NCBI RefSeq assembly: GCF_022669155.1
Contig: NZ_JALBVB010000056.1
Coordinates: 90,532-123,817, forward strand
DNA: 33,286 nucleotides
From: Kineococcus sp. TRM81007
Lineage (GTDB): Bacteria > Actinomycetota > Actinomycetes > Actinomycetales > Kineococcaceae
Direction of reading: 5' to 3'
This document shows, piece after piece, positions 8,985 to 15,526 of the stretch; position 1 is the first letter of the stretch; each line of letters begins with the position of its first letter. The notes under the pieces are model-generated. The model searched no databases. It was not told the DNA's origin and worked only from the letters and a program-made list of their open reading frames with translations. Made by a program: the position numbers and the translations under genes.

Positions 8985-9526
8985 GCGAGCGTCCCGCGGA
9001 CCCGGGTGACGGGGAGGAGCCCGGCGAGGGCCTGGGGGAGGACTTCGACTTCGACGCGGCCTTCCAGCGCGAGTTCGGCCCCAAACCGCCGGTGCGTTCG
9101 GTGCTCGTGGTGCCGGTCGCGGACGCCCGCAAGCTCGCGGAGGTGTGCACGCTCGCCGGGGTGCGCGCGCACGTGGTGCCCGTGCGCGGGCTCGGCTGCG
9201 TGCTGGTCACGCACGACCCGGCCACCGGCGAGGACGACGTGCGCTCGCTGTCCACGGTGCTGCGCCAGGTGGAGCTGCTGCTGCTGACGGTGCGCGAGGA
9301 GGCCATCGACGGGCAGAGCTGGACGGCCGGCGAGCGCGGCGAGGACCCCCGGCCGGGCCTGCTGCTGTCGGTGTGGCCGGACCAGGTCCAGCAGCTCGTG
9401 CTCGGGCGCCTCGACCCCGCGGAGGCGGCGGGTGCCGCGCAGGGTGGCGAGGGCGGTCGCGCCGGTGCGTTCTGGAGGTTGTTCCGCAGGGACGACGGCC
9501 GCGGCGCGGGCGGGGACCAGGCGTAG
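8981..9526 (+). CDS. Unassigned small protein A, coupled to hisD
   Basis: This 181-residue protein has a very acidic N-terminus (residues 1-30) and a core alpha/beta-like domain. [16 protein letters not shown] and [20 protein letters not shown] alternate strand and helix patterns. A second block contains [20 protein letters not shown], and it ends in a basic [12 protein letters not shown]. No signal peptide or membrane segment is visible. I do not recognise the family. A clear paralog (protein B, 28439-28906) lies at the other end of the island. They share 27 of 38 residues over the R-x-VLVVPV to GCVxV block (counted by eye), and both have an LDPAEA motif and a WRL end. The GTGA overlap with hisD implies co-translation and hints at a link with histidine metabolism, which is not shown. 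Confidence 0.75.
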   Translation: MSERPADPGDGEEPGEGLGEDFDFDAAFQREFGPKPPVRSVLVVPVADARKLAEVCTLAGVRAHVVPVRGLGCVLVTHDPATGEDDVRSLSTVLRQVELLLLTVREEAIDGQSWTAGERGEDPRPGLLLSVWPDQVQQLVLGRLDPAEAAGAAQGGEGGRAGAFWRLFRRDDGRGAGGDQA

Positions 9527-9534
9527 CGCTCGCT

Positions 9535-9583
9535 CGTCCCCACCCGCGGCCGGTGACCCGGGGCAGCGGCCGCGGGCGGGACG
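9535..9583. terminator. Bidirectional terminator hairpin between protein A and melC1
   Basis: Arms at 9535-9552 and 9567-9583 pair through ten perfect bases (CCCGCGGCCG with CGGCCGCGGG) plus a further six (CGTCCC with GGGACG) beyond a small bulge. The loop is 14 nt. It lies between two convergent stop codons (9526 and 9605) and can serve both strands. Confidence 0.65.
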
Positions 9584-9604
9584 GGGTGCCGCCGGCACGG
9601 CCCC

Positions 9605-9955
9605 CTAGATGATCAGCAGCTCGGCGTCCTCCGCGTCGATGACCGCGCGGGCGAGCTGCTGGGGTGAGGAGTACTCCGTGAACGGGAGGGCGTGGGTGAC
9701 GTAGCGGTTGCGCGGCCCGCCCCGGTGGACGTGGATCTCCTTCCGACCGTTCACCCGCACCCGCACCTGCGCGTGTGCGACGCCGTGGCCGTGGCTCTGG
9801 TGGACGATGTCCACCCTGCGGCCGCGGTAGGTGAAACGCTCCTCGGGAGGGGGGCCGGCGGCCTCGGCGTCCGAGAACGGCTGGACCACGGTCCCGATCG
9901 CCACGCTCGAGAACACCGCCCACGTGCCGGCGATGTAGTGCCTGCGACTGATCAC
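9605..9955 (-). CDS. melC1: Tyrosinase copper chaperone, MelC1 family
   Basis: MelC1 proteins bind apo-tyrosinase, help load copper and carry the enzyme out of the cell through the Tat pathway. The 116-residue product starts with SRRHYIAG and a hydrophobic stretch, a plausible twin-arginine signal (RR at 4-5). FTYRGRRVDIV, VRVRVNGRKEIHVHRGG and YVTHALPFTEYSSP with LARAVIDA follow, the conserved MelC1 core. The His-rich HQSHGHGVAHA (52-62) may bind copper. The start is GTG, 4 nt after AGGAGG (9960-9965), which itself overlaps the melC2 stop codon, so translation is coupled. In Streptomyces melC1 precedes melC2; here it follows. Confidence 0.85.
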   Translation of the reverse strand: MISRRHYIAGTWAVFSSVAIGTVVQPFSDAEAAGPPPEERFTYRGRRVDIVHQSHGHGVAHAQVRVRVNGRKEIHVHRGGPRNRYVTHALPFTEYSSPQQLARAVIDAEDAELLII

Positions 9956-9963
9956 GATGCCTC

Positions 9964-10848
9964 CTAGGCGTACCGGTAACCGAGCGTCCTGATGTCCAGA
10001 ACGCTCCCGACCTGGCGCGGCGTGAGCAGGTGCCGCATCTCGTCGCTCCTGTTGTGCCCGGCCGGCCCCCCGGAGACGGGTTGGTACTTGTAGACGATGC
10101 CGTACCGGGCCTGCCACGCCCACCAGATGCGGTCGATGTTGCAGTGGTGCAGCCAGAAGACCGGGTCGTTCGGCGACGTCCCGGGGAGCATGTCCCCGCC
10201 GACCCACAGGTGCACCTGGTTGTGCAGCCTCGAACCGCCGTGCCAGCCCTCCAGGCGGTTGCGGAAACCGGCGACGGTCGCGTCCCAGGGTGCCGCGTCG
10301 TAGACGGTGTACCGGTCGAGGGCCTCGGTGACCTGTGCCTGGTCGGGGAAGGTCCTGATGCCGCCGGGGTCCCGGCCGAGGCGGCGGACGAGGCCGGGGG
10401 TGGACCGGGGCACGAAGGAGCCGGTACTGCCCTCGTGGAGGAGGGCGACCCAGGAGGCGAAGGGACCGTCCAGCACGCGGTTGCCGGATTCGGCGGCACC
10501 GTCGGAGCCGACGTAGTCGGCGGTCCAGAAGCGCGACCGTCGCGGATCGCCGCCGTTGAGCTCGCTCTCCCGTTCCCACATCCAGTAGGGCAGCCCCTCC
10601 AAGGTGGGGTCCACGGCCAGCAGGGCGTTCTCCAGCTCCAGGAGCGAGGCGCGGTGCCACGGCAGGAACGCGGGGCCCTGGTGAGCGACGTTGCGCGCGG
10701 AACCTGCGGGCGTCGCCGTGCTCATCGCGTCCATGTGCCGCCGGGTGAAGGCGTCGTAGGTGCCGTCGTCCTTCAGCACGTTGAGCGCGGCGGTGAACCT
10801 CTTCACCTCCTCCAGCGGCATGCTGAGGATGTTCCTCCGTACGGGCAT
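9964..10848 (-). CDS. melC2: Tyrosinase (type-3 copper monooxygenase)
   Basis: This enzyme oxidises tyrosine to DOPA and dopaquinone, the first steps of melanin formation. The 294-residue protein has both copper sites. CuA is H38, H56 and H65 (RRHMD, NVAHQGPAFLPWHR). CuB is H209, H213 and H235 (LHNQVH, NDPVFWLHHCNIDRIWW). There is no signal peptide, as in Streptomyces MelC2, which is exported with MelC1. The start is ATG at 10846-10848, 8 nt after AGGAGGG. An earlier ATG at 10953 would overlap the TATGGT -10 hexamer and adds a poorly conserved segment. It is immediately followed by melC1 (8-nt gap). The nearby acetyltransferase gene is divergent. Confidence 0.93.
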   Translation of the reverse strand: MPVRRNILSMPLEEVKRFTAALNVLKDDGTYDAFTRRHMDAMSTATPAGSARNVAHQGPAFLPWHRASLLELENALLAVDPTLEGLPYWMWERESELNGGDPRRSRFWTADYVGSDGAAESGNRVLDGPFASWVALLHEGSTGSFVPRSTPGLVRRLGRDPGGIRTFPDQAQVTEALDRYTVYDAAPWDATVAGFRNRLEGWHGGSRLHNQVHLWVGGDMLPGTSPNDPVFWLHHCNIDRIWWAWQARYGIVYKYQPVSGGPAGHNRSDEMRHLLTPRQVGSVLDIRTLGYRYA

Positions 10849-10948
10849 CAGCTGCTCCCTCCTCTCGCAGCACTCCACGGTGGGCTCCGGTACGGGCCCT
10901 GCTCCGGAAGCTGTATGCGCCCCCGGCGCACGATCCGCGTCCGGGAGA

Positions 10949-10954
10949 ACCATA
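10949..10954 (-). promoter_or_regulatory. Predicted -10 element of the melC2-melC1 operon
   Basis: TATGGT on the complement is close to the actinobacterial consensus. Transcription would begin near 10942, giving a leader of about 95 nt. No good -35 element is evident, so an activator may be needed, as for inducible tyrosinases. Confidence 0.4.
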
Positions 10955-11037
10955 GGCGTCAGGCCGTGCCGGTGGTGCGGTTCCGGCGAAACCGTTCACC
11001 GGAGCGGAAGCCCGTGTTCCCGAGCGCGGTCAACGGC

Positions 11038-11043
11038 TAGGGT
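11038..11043 (+). promoter_or_regulatory. Possible -10 element of the GNAT gene
   Basis: TAGGGT lies 55 bp before the GTG start, divergent from the tyrosinase promoter. The -35 region is unconvincing. Confidence 0.25.
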
Positions 11044-11098
11044 CCTCACCCGTCAAGAGGTCGCGTCCGAAGGTGTTTCGAGGGTCGAGGAGACGCAC

Positions 11099-11593
11099 GT
11101 GCCGGAGTTCTCCGTCAGAACAGCCCGTCTCACGGACCACGCGGCCTGCCTCCGGCTCGCGCGCTCCCTGGCCGAGCTCCACGAACGGCACGGTTCCGGG
11201 AATGCTGCGGCAGCGGAACCCATGGCGCGGCAGCTCCTGCGTGCCGCCGTCCTGCACCGCAGTTGCACGGTGCTCGTGGCCGAGGTCGACGGTCGCGTCG
11301 TGGGCTGCGCCAGCGCCCGGCTGGTGCTGTCCCCGCTGCGGAGGATCCTCGTGCAGGTTTCGGGTGGCGCGCGTGCCGCCCACGTCGACCTCCTCGTCGT
11401 CGAGGACGGGTACCGCGGCCGGGGCATCGGTGCGGCGTTGCTCGACGTGGTCTGCCGGTGGGCCCGCGACAGGGGAGCGCACAGCGTGGACCTGCAGGTC
11501 CACGAGTTCAACCGTTCCGCGGCGGCGCTGTACGAACGAGAGGGTTGGCTCGACACCAGGCGGACCATGACGCGAACGCTGGGTCGGGGCTAG
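11099..11593 (+). CDS. GNAT-family N-acetyltransferase
   Basis: This 164-residue protein has a single GNAT domain that would transfer an acetyl group from acetyl-CoA to an unknown amine. The N-terminal FSVRTARLTDHAACLRLARSL is the usual beta1-alpha1 part. The beta3-beta4 pair is CTVLVAEVDGRVVGCASARL. The acetyl-CoA binding motif A is DLLVVEDGYRGRGIGAALLD. The C-terminal FNRSAAALYEREGW is the conserved beta5-alpha4 end, as in RimI-like enzymes. GTG 11099 follows AGGAGA (11088-11093) by 5 nt. The gene converges on the CelD-like gene and their stop codons share bases at CTAG (11590-11593). The substrate cannot be predicted; the tyrosinase operon is divergent next door. Confidence 0.88.
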   Translation: MPEFSVRTARLTDHAACLRLARSLAELHERHGSGNAAAAEPMARQLLRAAVLHRSCTVLVAEVDGRVVGCASARLVLSPLRRILVQVSGGARAAHVDLLVVEDGYRGRGIGAALLDVVCRWARDRGAHSVDLQVHEFNRSAAALYEREGWLDTRRTMTRTLGRG

Positions 11594-12819
11594 CGCCTCA
11601 GGGTCGACAGCAGTCGCTGCACGCTGCGCCGGGTCTCGGGGGTGGTCCTCCGTCGGAGCTCCGTCGCGAGGGCAAGTCGTCCGCGATCGGCGTGCTGCTC
11701 CAGGCGGCCTCGGGTTCCCCGCGGGAAGACCCGCACGGACGACTGCCTGCGGACTCCCGTGGAGAACTCGCGCTTGAAGGGGTCGTCCTCCCCGAGGTGC
11801 TCCAGCGTGTGGAGGTCCGGCCGGGAGAACCCCTCCGCGATGAGCCGGTTCAGCATCAGGACCCCCGGACCGAAGGCCCGGTGGGCGGGCGCGTAAGCGG
11901 TCTTCACGCCGTACGAGGTCCCGTTCTGCTCGAGGTTGAGGGAGAACGCGATGGGCTCACCGTCGAGGGTGAGGAAGTACAGGCGCAGCAGGCCTGCGGA
12001 CGCGGCCCAGGTGCTGGCGCTGCGGTAGAACGCCGTCGTCGCCGGCCGTGACAGCACCGCGGTGCCCTCGTCGCCCTTCCAGCCTGCGGCTTCCAGTTCG
12101 AGGCCCCGCTGCAGGGTTCCGATCAGGTCGCGGGAGAGGTCGTGGCTGGTCATGCGAAGTTCGCCGATCGCTGCGAGCCGACGCTCGTTCCGTCGCAGGT
12201 CCCTGCGGCGCGATGCGGTGAGGGTCTGCTCCTGGAACTCCTCCCAGTCCCCCTGCACGCTCGTGCACGGGGACCGGCGCAGGGGGGCGACCGAGACGGG
12301 CAGGCCGCGGGCACGCGAGTTCCTGAGGAGGTCCTCCTGGTTCCCGTCGTCGGGGGAGAACCGGAGGGTCAGGCCGTGTCGTTCGACGTGCTGCCCGAGC
12401 AGCGGGTGGAGCGCTTCCGCGTCCAGAGCCACAGGCCCCATGACGGGCGTCTCCGCGTTGGTCGGGCAGTGGAGCGAACCGTTCTTCCGGACGACGGGCA
12501 GGAGCGCGGCCAGTCGCCCGTCGCGCCGGATCGTGAGGGCGTGCAGCGCGCGGCGGGGTTCGAACGCGGACATCCACGCGTGGATCCACCCGGGCCTGAG
12601 GAACGGGGGGGCACCGGACAGCACGGCGAGGTCGTCCCACTCCGCGCTCAGCGCCTCGTCCACGATGGCCAGGTGCGCCCCGCCACCGCCCCGGGGGCCG
12701 AGTTCCGGGCGTCGGTTCCGCCGGCCGAGCGGGGGTGTTCCCGTCCGGCTGGGGGTTGCGGGGTTGTTCCGGTGCGGTGCTGGTGGAGGCAGCGGTGAGG
12801 TCAGCGAGCCGTCGTTCAC
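11590..12819 (-). CDS. CelD/FemAB-like GNAT acyltransferase
   Basis: This 409-residue protein belongs to the GNAT_6 (CelD/BcsL-like) branch of the FemAB/GNAT superfamily, often found with exopolysaccharide or cellulose genes. A low-complexity Pro/Arg-rich N-terminus (1-45) precedes WDDLAVLSGAPPFLRPGWIHAW, a basic helix ASRRRDLRRNERRLA, and the second GNAT half with FYRSASTWAASAGLLRLYFL, GEPIAFSLNL, HRAFGPGVLMLNRL and HLGEDDPFKREFSTG. Conservation of the last block suggests an active enzyme. No signal peptide or membrane segment is seen. The start GTG (12817-12819) lies in a 9-bp direct repeat, with GAGAGGGG upstream. The divergent polysaccharide operon suggests it modifies a sugar or carrier, which is inference. 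Confidence 0.8.
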   Translation of the reverse strand: MNDGSLTSPLPPPAPHRNNPATPSRTGTPPLGRRNRRPELGPRGGGGAHLAIVDEALSAEWDDLAVLSGAPPFLRPGWIHAWMSAFEPRRALHALTIRRDGRLAALLPVVRKNGSLHCPTNAETPVMGPVALDAEALHPLLGQHVERHGLTLRFSPDDGNQEDLLRNSRARGLPVSVAPLRRSPCTSVQGDWEEFQEQTLTASRRRDLRRNERRLAAIGELRMTSHDLSRDLIGTLQRGLELEAAGWKGDEGTAVLSRPATTAFYRSASTWAASAGLLRLYFLTLDGEPIAFSLNLEQNGTSYGVKTAYAPAHRAFGPGVLMLNRLIAEGFSRPDLHTLEHLGEDDPFKREFSTGVRRQSSVRVFPRGTRGRLEQHADRGRLALATELRRRTTPETRRSVQRLLSTLRR

Positions 12820-12830
12820 GTGTCGTTCAC
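12811..12830. repeat. Direct repeat duplicating a GTG start
   Basis: GTCGTTCAC occurs at 12811-12819 and 12822-12830. On the complement this makes two copies of GTGAACGAC in different frames. The upstream GTG (12830) would encode only four codons before a TGA that overlaps the real start (GTGA). It sits almost on top of the GAGAGGGG ribosome-binding site, so it is probably not used. Confidence 0.6.
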
Positions 12831-12981
12831 CCCTCTCGGAGGAGCCGTGGTTTGGGTGCAGCCTGGCACCGTCGAGGTACGGCCCGCAACGAGTTCGTGC
12901 GCCCGAGGTTCCTCCGGGATCGCCCGGTCCCCCTTGTCGGGGTTCATGACCCTCTTTCGGGGACGGTACCCGTTCATTGCT

Positions 12982-13011
12982 TTGAGTGACATATCTACTA
13001 CTTGCTGTGAT
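12982..13011 (+). promoter_or_regulatory. Candidate distal promoter of the polysaccharide operon
   Basis: TTGAGT (12982-12987) and TGTGAT (13006-13011) are separated by 18 bp within the AT-rich pocket. Each matches four of six consensus bases. A leader of about 145 nt would result. Confidence 0.35.
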
Positions 13012-13107
13012 TACGCGGAATCGGCCGCCGGTGGGGAGCCGAGAGTGCTCGGTGCGCGGGGAGAAGTCGTGCTGTTTCGGAGGGTTACTTTCACGGAGAG
13101 TCTCCAC

Positions 13108-13113
13108 TACGCT
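13108..13113 (+). promoter_or_regulatory. Candidate proximal -10 element of the polysaccharide operon
   Basis: TACGCT fits TAnnnT and lies 48 bp before the ATG at 13162. A GGGAG ribosome-binding site (13151-13155) follows. The matching -35 (GTTACT, 18 bp upstream) is weak. Confidence 0.35.
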
Positions 13114-13161
13114 GCGATCGGCGACGCTGCCATCCCCCCTACTTCGACGAGGGAGACAGAC

Positions 13162-14013
13162 ATGCCGGACGGTGCCAACGTGCTGGGCCCGCCTTCTCTT
13201 TCGGTGTCGACCCCACCTGCAGCCGTCCTGCCGGCCGCTCGCTACGCCAGTTCCCTGGAGGGCGCGCGCAGCGCCGAGGTGGAGTTGATCCCGCCTCCGC
13301 GCGCCGACCTCGACCTGGTCATCCCCGCCTACAACGAGGAACGCCGCATCAGCCCGACCGTCGAGGCCCTCGTGGCGGAACTCGGCAGTTCCTCCTACTC
13401 CGTCCGTCTGATCGTCGTCGACAACGGCAGCGTCGACACCACGGCCGACGTCGTCGACAGGCTGAGCGCGCGCCACCGCCTGGTGGAGTTGATCAGCTGC
13501 CAGGAGAAGGGCAAGGGGGCTGCGGTTCGTGCGGGAGTGGCGCACGCCACGGCTCCGTTCGTCGGGTACGTCGACGCGGACCAGTCCACGCCCCCCGAGG
13601 CGGTCCTCACGGGCCTGGCCATCCTCACCTCGGGGTGGGACGTGGTCATCGGCTCGCGGAGGGCCTTCGGCGCGCGGTACGTCGTGCCCCAGTCGCTCGT
13701 CCGGCGGCTGGGCAGCAGGGTCTTCAACCTGGCCGCGACCACCGTCACCGGGAAGGTGAGCGACACCCAGTGCGGCATGAAGCTCTTCCGCACCGAGGCC
13801 GCCAAGCACGTCTTCGCCGCCGGAACCCTGAACGGGTTCGCGTTCGACGTGGAGGTCATCGCACGCGCGAAGCAGGCGGGCCTGCGGGCCATGGAGCTGC
13901 CGGTGGCGTGGGCGGACAGCGAGGGGTCGAGCTTCCACCCGCTGCGCGACGGTTTCCGCGCCTTCGCCGAGCTCCACGCCGCTCGCAAGGTGCTCCGCGC
14001 GGGAACCGCCTGA
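13162..14013 (+). CDS. GT2 glycosyltransferase, polyprenyl-phosphate sugar synthase-like
   Basis: This 283-residue protein resembles dolichol-phosphate mannose/glucose synthases, which move a hexose from a nucleotide sugar onto a polyprenyl phosphate. A non-conserved N-terminus (1-48) precedes LDLVIPAYNEERRI, VDNGSVDTT, KGKGAAVRAGVAHAT and the metal-binding YVDADQSTPP with D138 and D140. GSRRAFGARYV, SDTQCGMKLFRTEAA and FAFDVEVIARAKQAGL follow, typical of DPM1/Alg5-like enzymes. No C-terminal membrane segment is seen. The ATG follows GGGAG by 6 nt. It is the first gene of the polysaccharide operon and a likely donor-maker for the GT-C enzyme encoded at 19281. Confidence 0.88.
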   Translation: MPDGANVLGPPSLSVSTPPAAVLPAARYASSLEGARSAEVELIPPPRADLDLVIPAYNEERRISPTVEALVAELGSSSYSVRLIVVDNGSVDTTADVVDRLSARHRLVELISCQEKGKGAAVRAGVAHATAPFVGYVDADQSTPPEAVLTGLAILTSGWDVVIGSRRAFGARYVVPQSLVRRLGSRVFNLAATTVTGKVSDTQCGMKLFRTEAAKHVFAAGTLNGFAFDVEVIARAKQAGLRAMELPVAWADSEGSSFHPLRDGFRAFAELHAARKVLRAGTA

Positions 14014-14035
14014 GCAGTTCCCCGCCGGCAACCCC

Positions 14036-14054
14036 CGGGCAGCACGTGTGCCCG
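14036..14054 (+). other. Small hairpin between GT2 and GT4 genes
   Basis: CGGGCA (14036-14041) and TGCCCG (14049-14054) flank a 7-nt loop in the only sizable gap (103 bp) of the operon. It is too short to be a confident terminator, but could tune expression of the downstream genes or protect an mRNA end. Confidence 0.3.
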
Positions 14055-14116
14055 TCGGTCCCTCCTGCCCTGCAGCGTTCTCCGCGCAGAGGCACCCCTC
14101 CCCGAGGAGTACTCCC

Positions 14117-15526
14117 ATGCTCGTCATCACGAACTGGCGCGACCTCGACCACCCCGAGGCAGGCGGTGCCGAAGTGGTCTGCCAGGAACTCGCACAGCGC
14201 TTCGCCCGAGCCGGCGAGGAGGTGGTCCTCGTCTGCGCCGACGTGCCCGGAGCCCCGCGCGAGGAGGAGCGGGACGGGTACCGCATCGTCCGTCGCGGCG
14301 GGCGCTTCACCGTGTACGGGCACGCCCTGCTGTGGCTGCTCCGGCACAGGGACAGGGTCGACGGCCTCGTCGACTCGCAGAACGGCATCCCGTTCTTCTC
14401 GCCCGCCGTGCTGCCGCGCACGACACCGGTCCTGATGCTGCTCCACCACGTGCACCAGGACCAGTTCGCGAAGTACTTCCCCGCACCGGCCGCGGCCGTG
14501 GGGCGCTGGCTCGAGAGCGCGGGCAGCCGGGCGGTCTACGGGCGCCGCGGGATCCTGGCCGTGTCCCCCTCCACGAGGACGGACGCACGCCGCCGGCTCG
14601 GTCTGCGCGGGGAGATCTGGGTGACCCCTCCCGGCTGGTCGGTCAGCGAGCAGGTGCGCACGGCCACGCCGGAGCGCACCGCTCACCCGTCGGTCGTGTG
14701 CCTCGGCAGGCTCGTCCCCCACAAGCGCACCGAGATGGTGATCCAGGCCTTCCCCACCGTGCTGAGCCGGGTCCCGGACGCGCGGCTCACCATCGTCGGC
14801 CGCGGCACCGAGGGGCCCCGTCTCCGGCAGCTGGCGGCCGACCTGGGCATCGCCGACGCGGTGTCCTTCAAGGAGGGCCTCGACGACCTGCAGCGCGACC
14901 AGGTGCTGTCGACCGCGTGGATGACGGTGAACGCCTCGCAGGGCGAGGGCTGGGGCCTGTCGGTCGTCGAGGCCAACGCCCTGGGTGTGCCCGCCCTCGC
15001 CTTCCGCCGGCCGGGCCTGCGCGACTCGATCGTCGACGGGGAGACCGGCTGGTTGATCGACGACGACACCGATCTCGGGGAGGCCGTCGCGACCGCCCTC
15101 GGCGAGCTGCGGGACGAGGGCCGTGCGCACCAGGTGGCGCAGCACGCCCGGCGCTGGGCGTCGAGGTTCACCTGGGACGCCATGGCGCAGCGGGTCCTGG
15201 GCGCCCTCGAGTCGGAACGCCGCGCGCTGGCGCTCGGCGGCCGGAACCGCCGGACGTCGTCGGACGTCAGCACGGTTCTGACTGTCCCGCTCACCGCACT
15301 GCCGGAGAACTGGAAGGACGCCGTGCGCCGCGCTGACGCGTGGGAGCGCAGCGGGGACACCGTCTCGCTGCTGTGCCGGGGGGCGGACACGCAGAACGTG
15401 AGCCGGGTCCTCGAACGCCTGGGGGTGCGGGACGAGGACGCCTCCCGGCACCGGGTGTCGGTGTCGGTCGCCCGCACCGCCGACCTGCTGCGGCTCTCCT
15501 CCCCGGCCACCCAGGGCAGTGCGTGA
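14117..15526 (+). CDS. GT4 glycosyltransferase with C-terminal extension
   Basis: This 469-residue retaining glycosyltransferase has the GT-B fold. The acceptor half starts with MLVITNWRDLDHPEAGGAEV. The donor half carries VVCLGRLVPHKRTEMVIQAF, LTIVGRGTEGPRLRQLA and the EX7E pair E277/E285 in GEGWGLSVVEANALG. It probably adds a hexose to a lipid-linked or nascent glycan on the cytoplasmic face of the membrane. After about residue 385 there is an 80-residue extension (TVLTVPLTALPENWKDAVRR through LLRLSSPA) that is not part of the usual GT4 fold and that I cannot assign. ATG 14117 follows GAGGAG by 7 nt. The stop overlaps the next gene by GTGA. Confidence 0.88.
   Translation: MLVITNWRDLDHPEAGGAEVVCQELAQRFARAGEEVVLVCADVPGAPREEERDGYRIVRRGGRFTVYGHALLWLLRHRDRVDGLVDSQNGIPFFSPAVLPRTTPVLMLLHHVHQDQFAKYFPAPAAAVGRWLESAGSRAVYGRRGILAVSPSTRTDARRRLGLRGEIWVTPPGWSVSEQVRTATPERTAHPSVVCLGRLVPHKRTEMVIQAFPTVLSRVPDARLTIVGRGTEGPRLRQLAADLGIADAVSFKEGLDDLQRDQVLSTAWMTVNASQGEGWGLSVVEANALGVPALAFRRPGLRDSIVDGETGWLIDDDTDLGEAVATALGELRDEGRAHQVAQHARRWASRFTWDAMAQRVLGALESERRALALGGRNRRTSSDVSTVLTVPLTALPENWKDAVRRADAWERSGDTVSLLCRGADTQNVSRVLERLGVRDEDASRHRVSVSVARTADLLRLSSPATQGSA

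Larger units (their letters stand above)
12820..13161. other. Divergent intergenic region, 342 bp
   Basis: This region lies between the CelD-like gene and the polysaccharide operon and should hold both promoters. The stretch 12970-13020 is much AT-richer than its surroundings. A short inverted repeat, CGAGAGTGCTCG, occurs near 13041-13055. No coding sequence with actinobacterial codon bias was seen in it. Confidence 0.6.

Noticed and set aside
10849-10953. Longer tyrosinase starting at the ATG at 10953
   Set aside because: The start would overlap the TATGGT promoter hexamer and lacks a ribosome-binding site. ATG 10848 has AGGAGGG at proper spacing and fits the family length.
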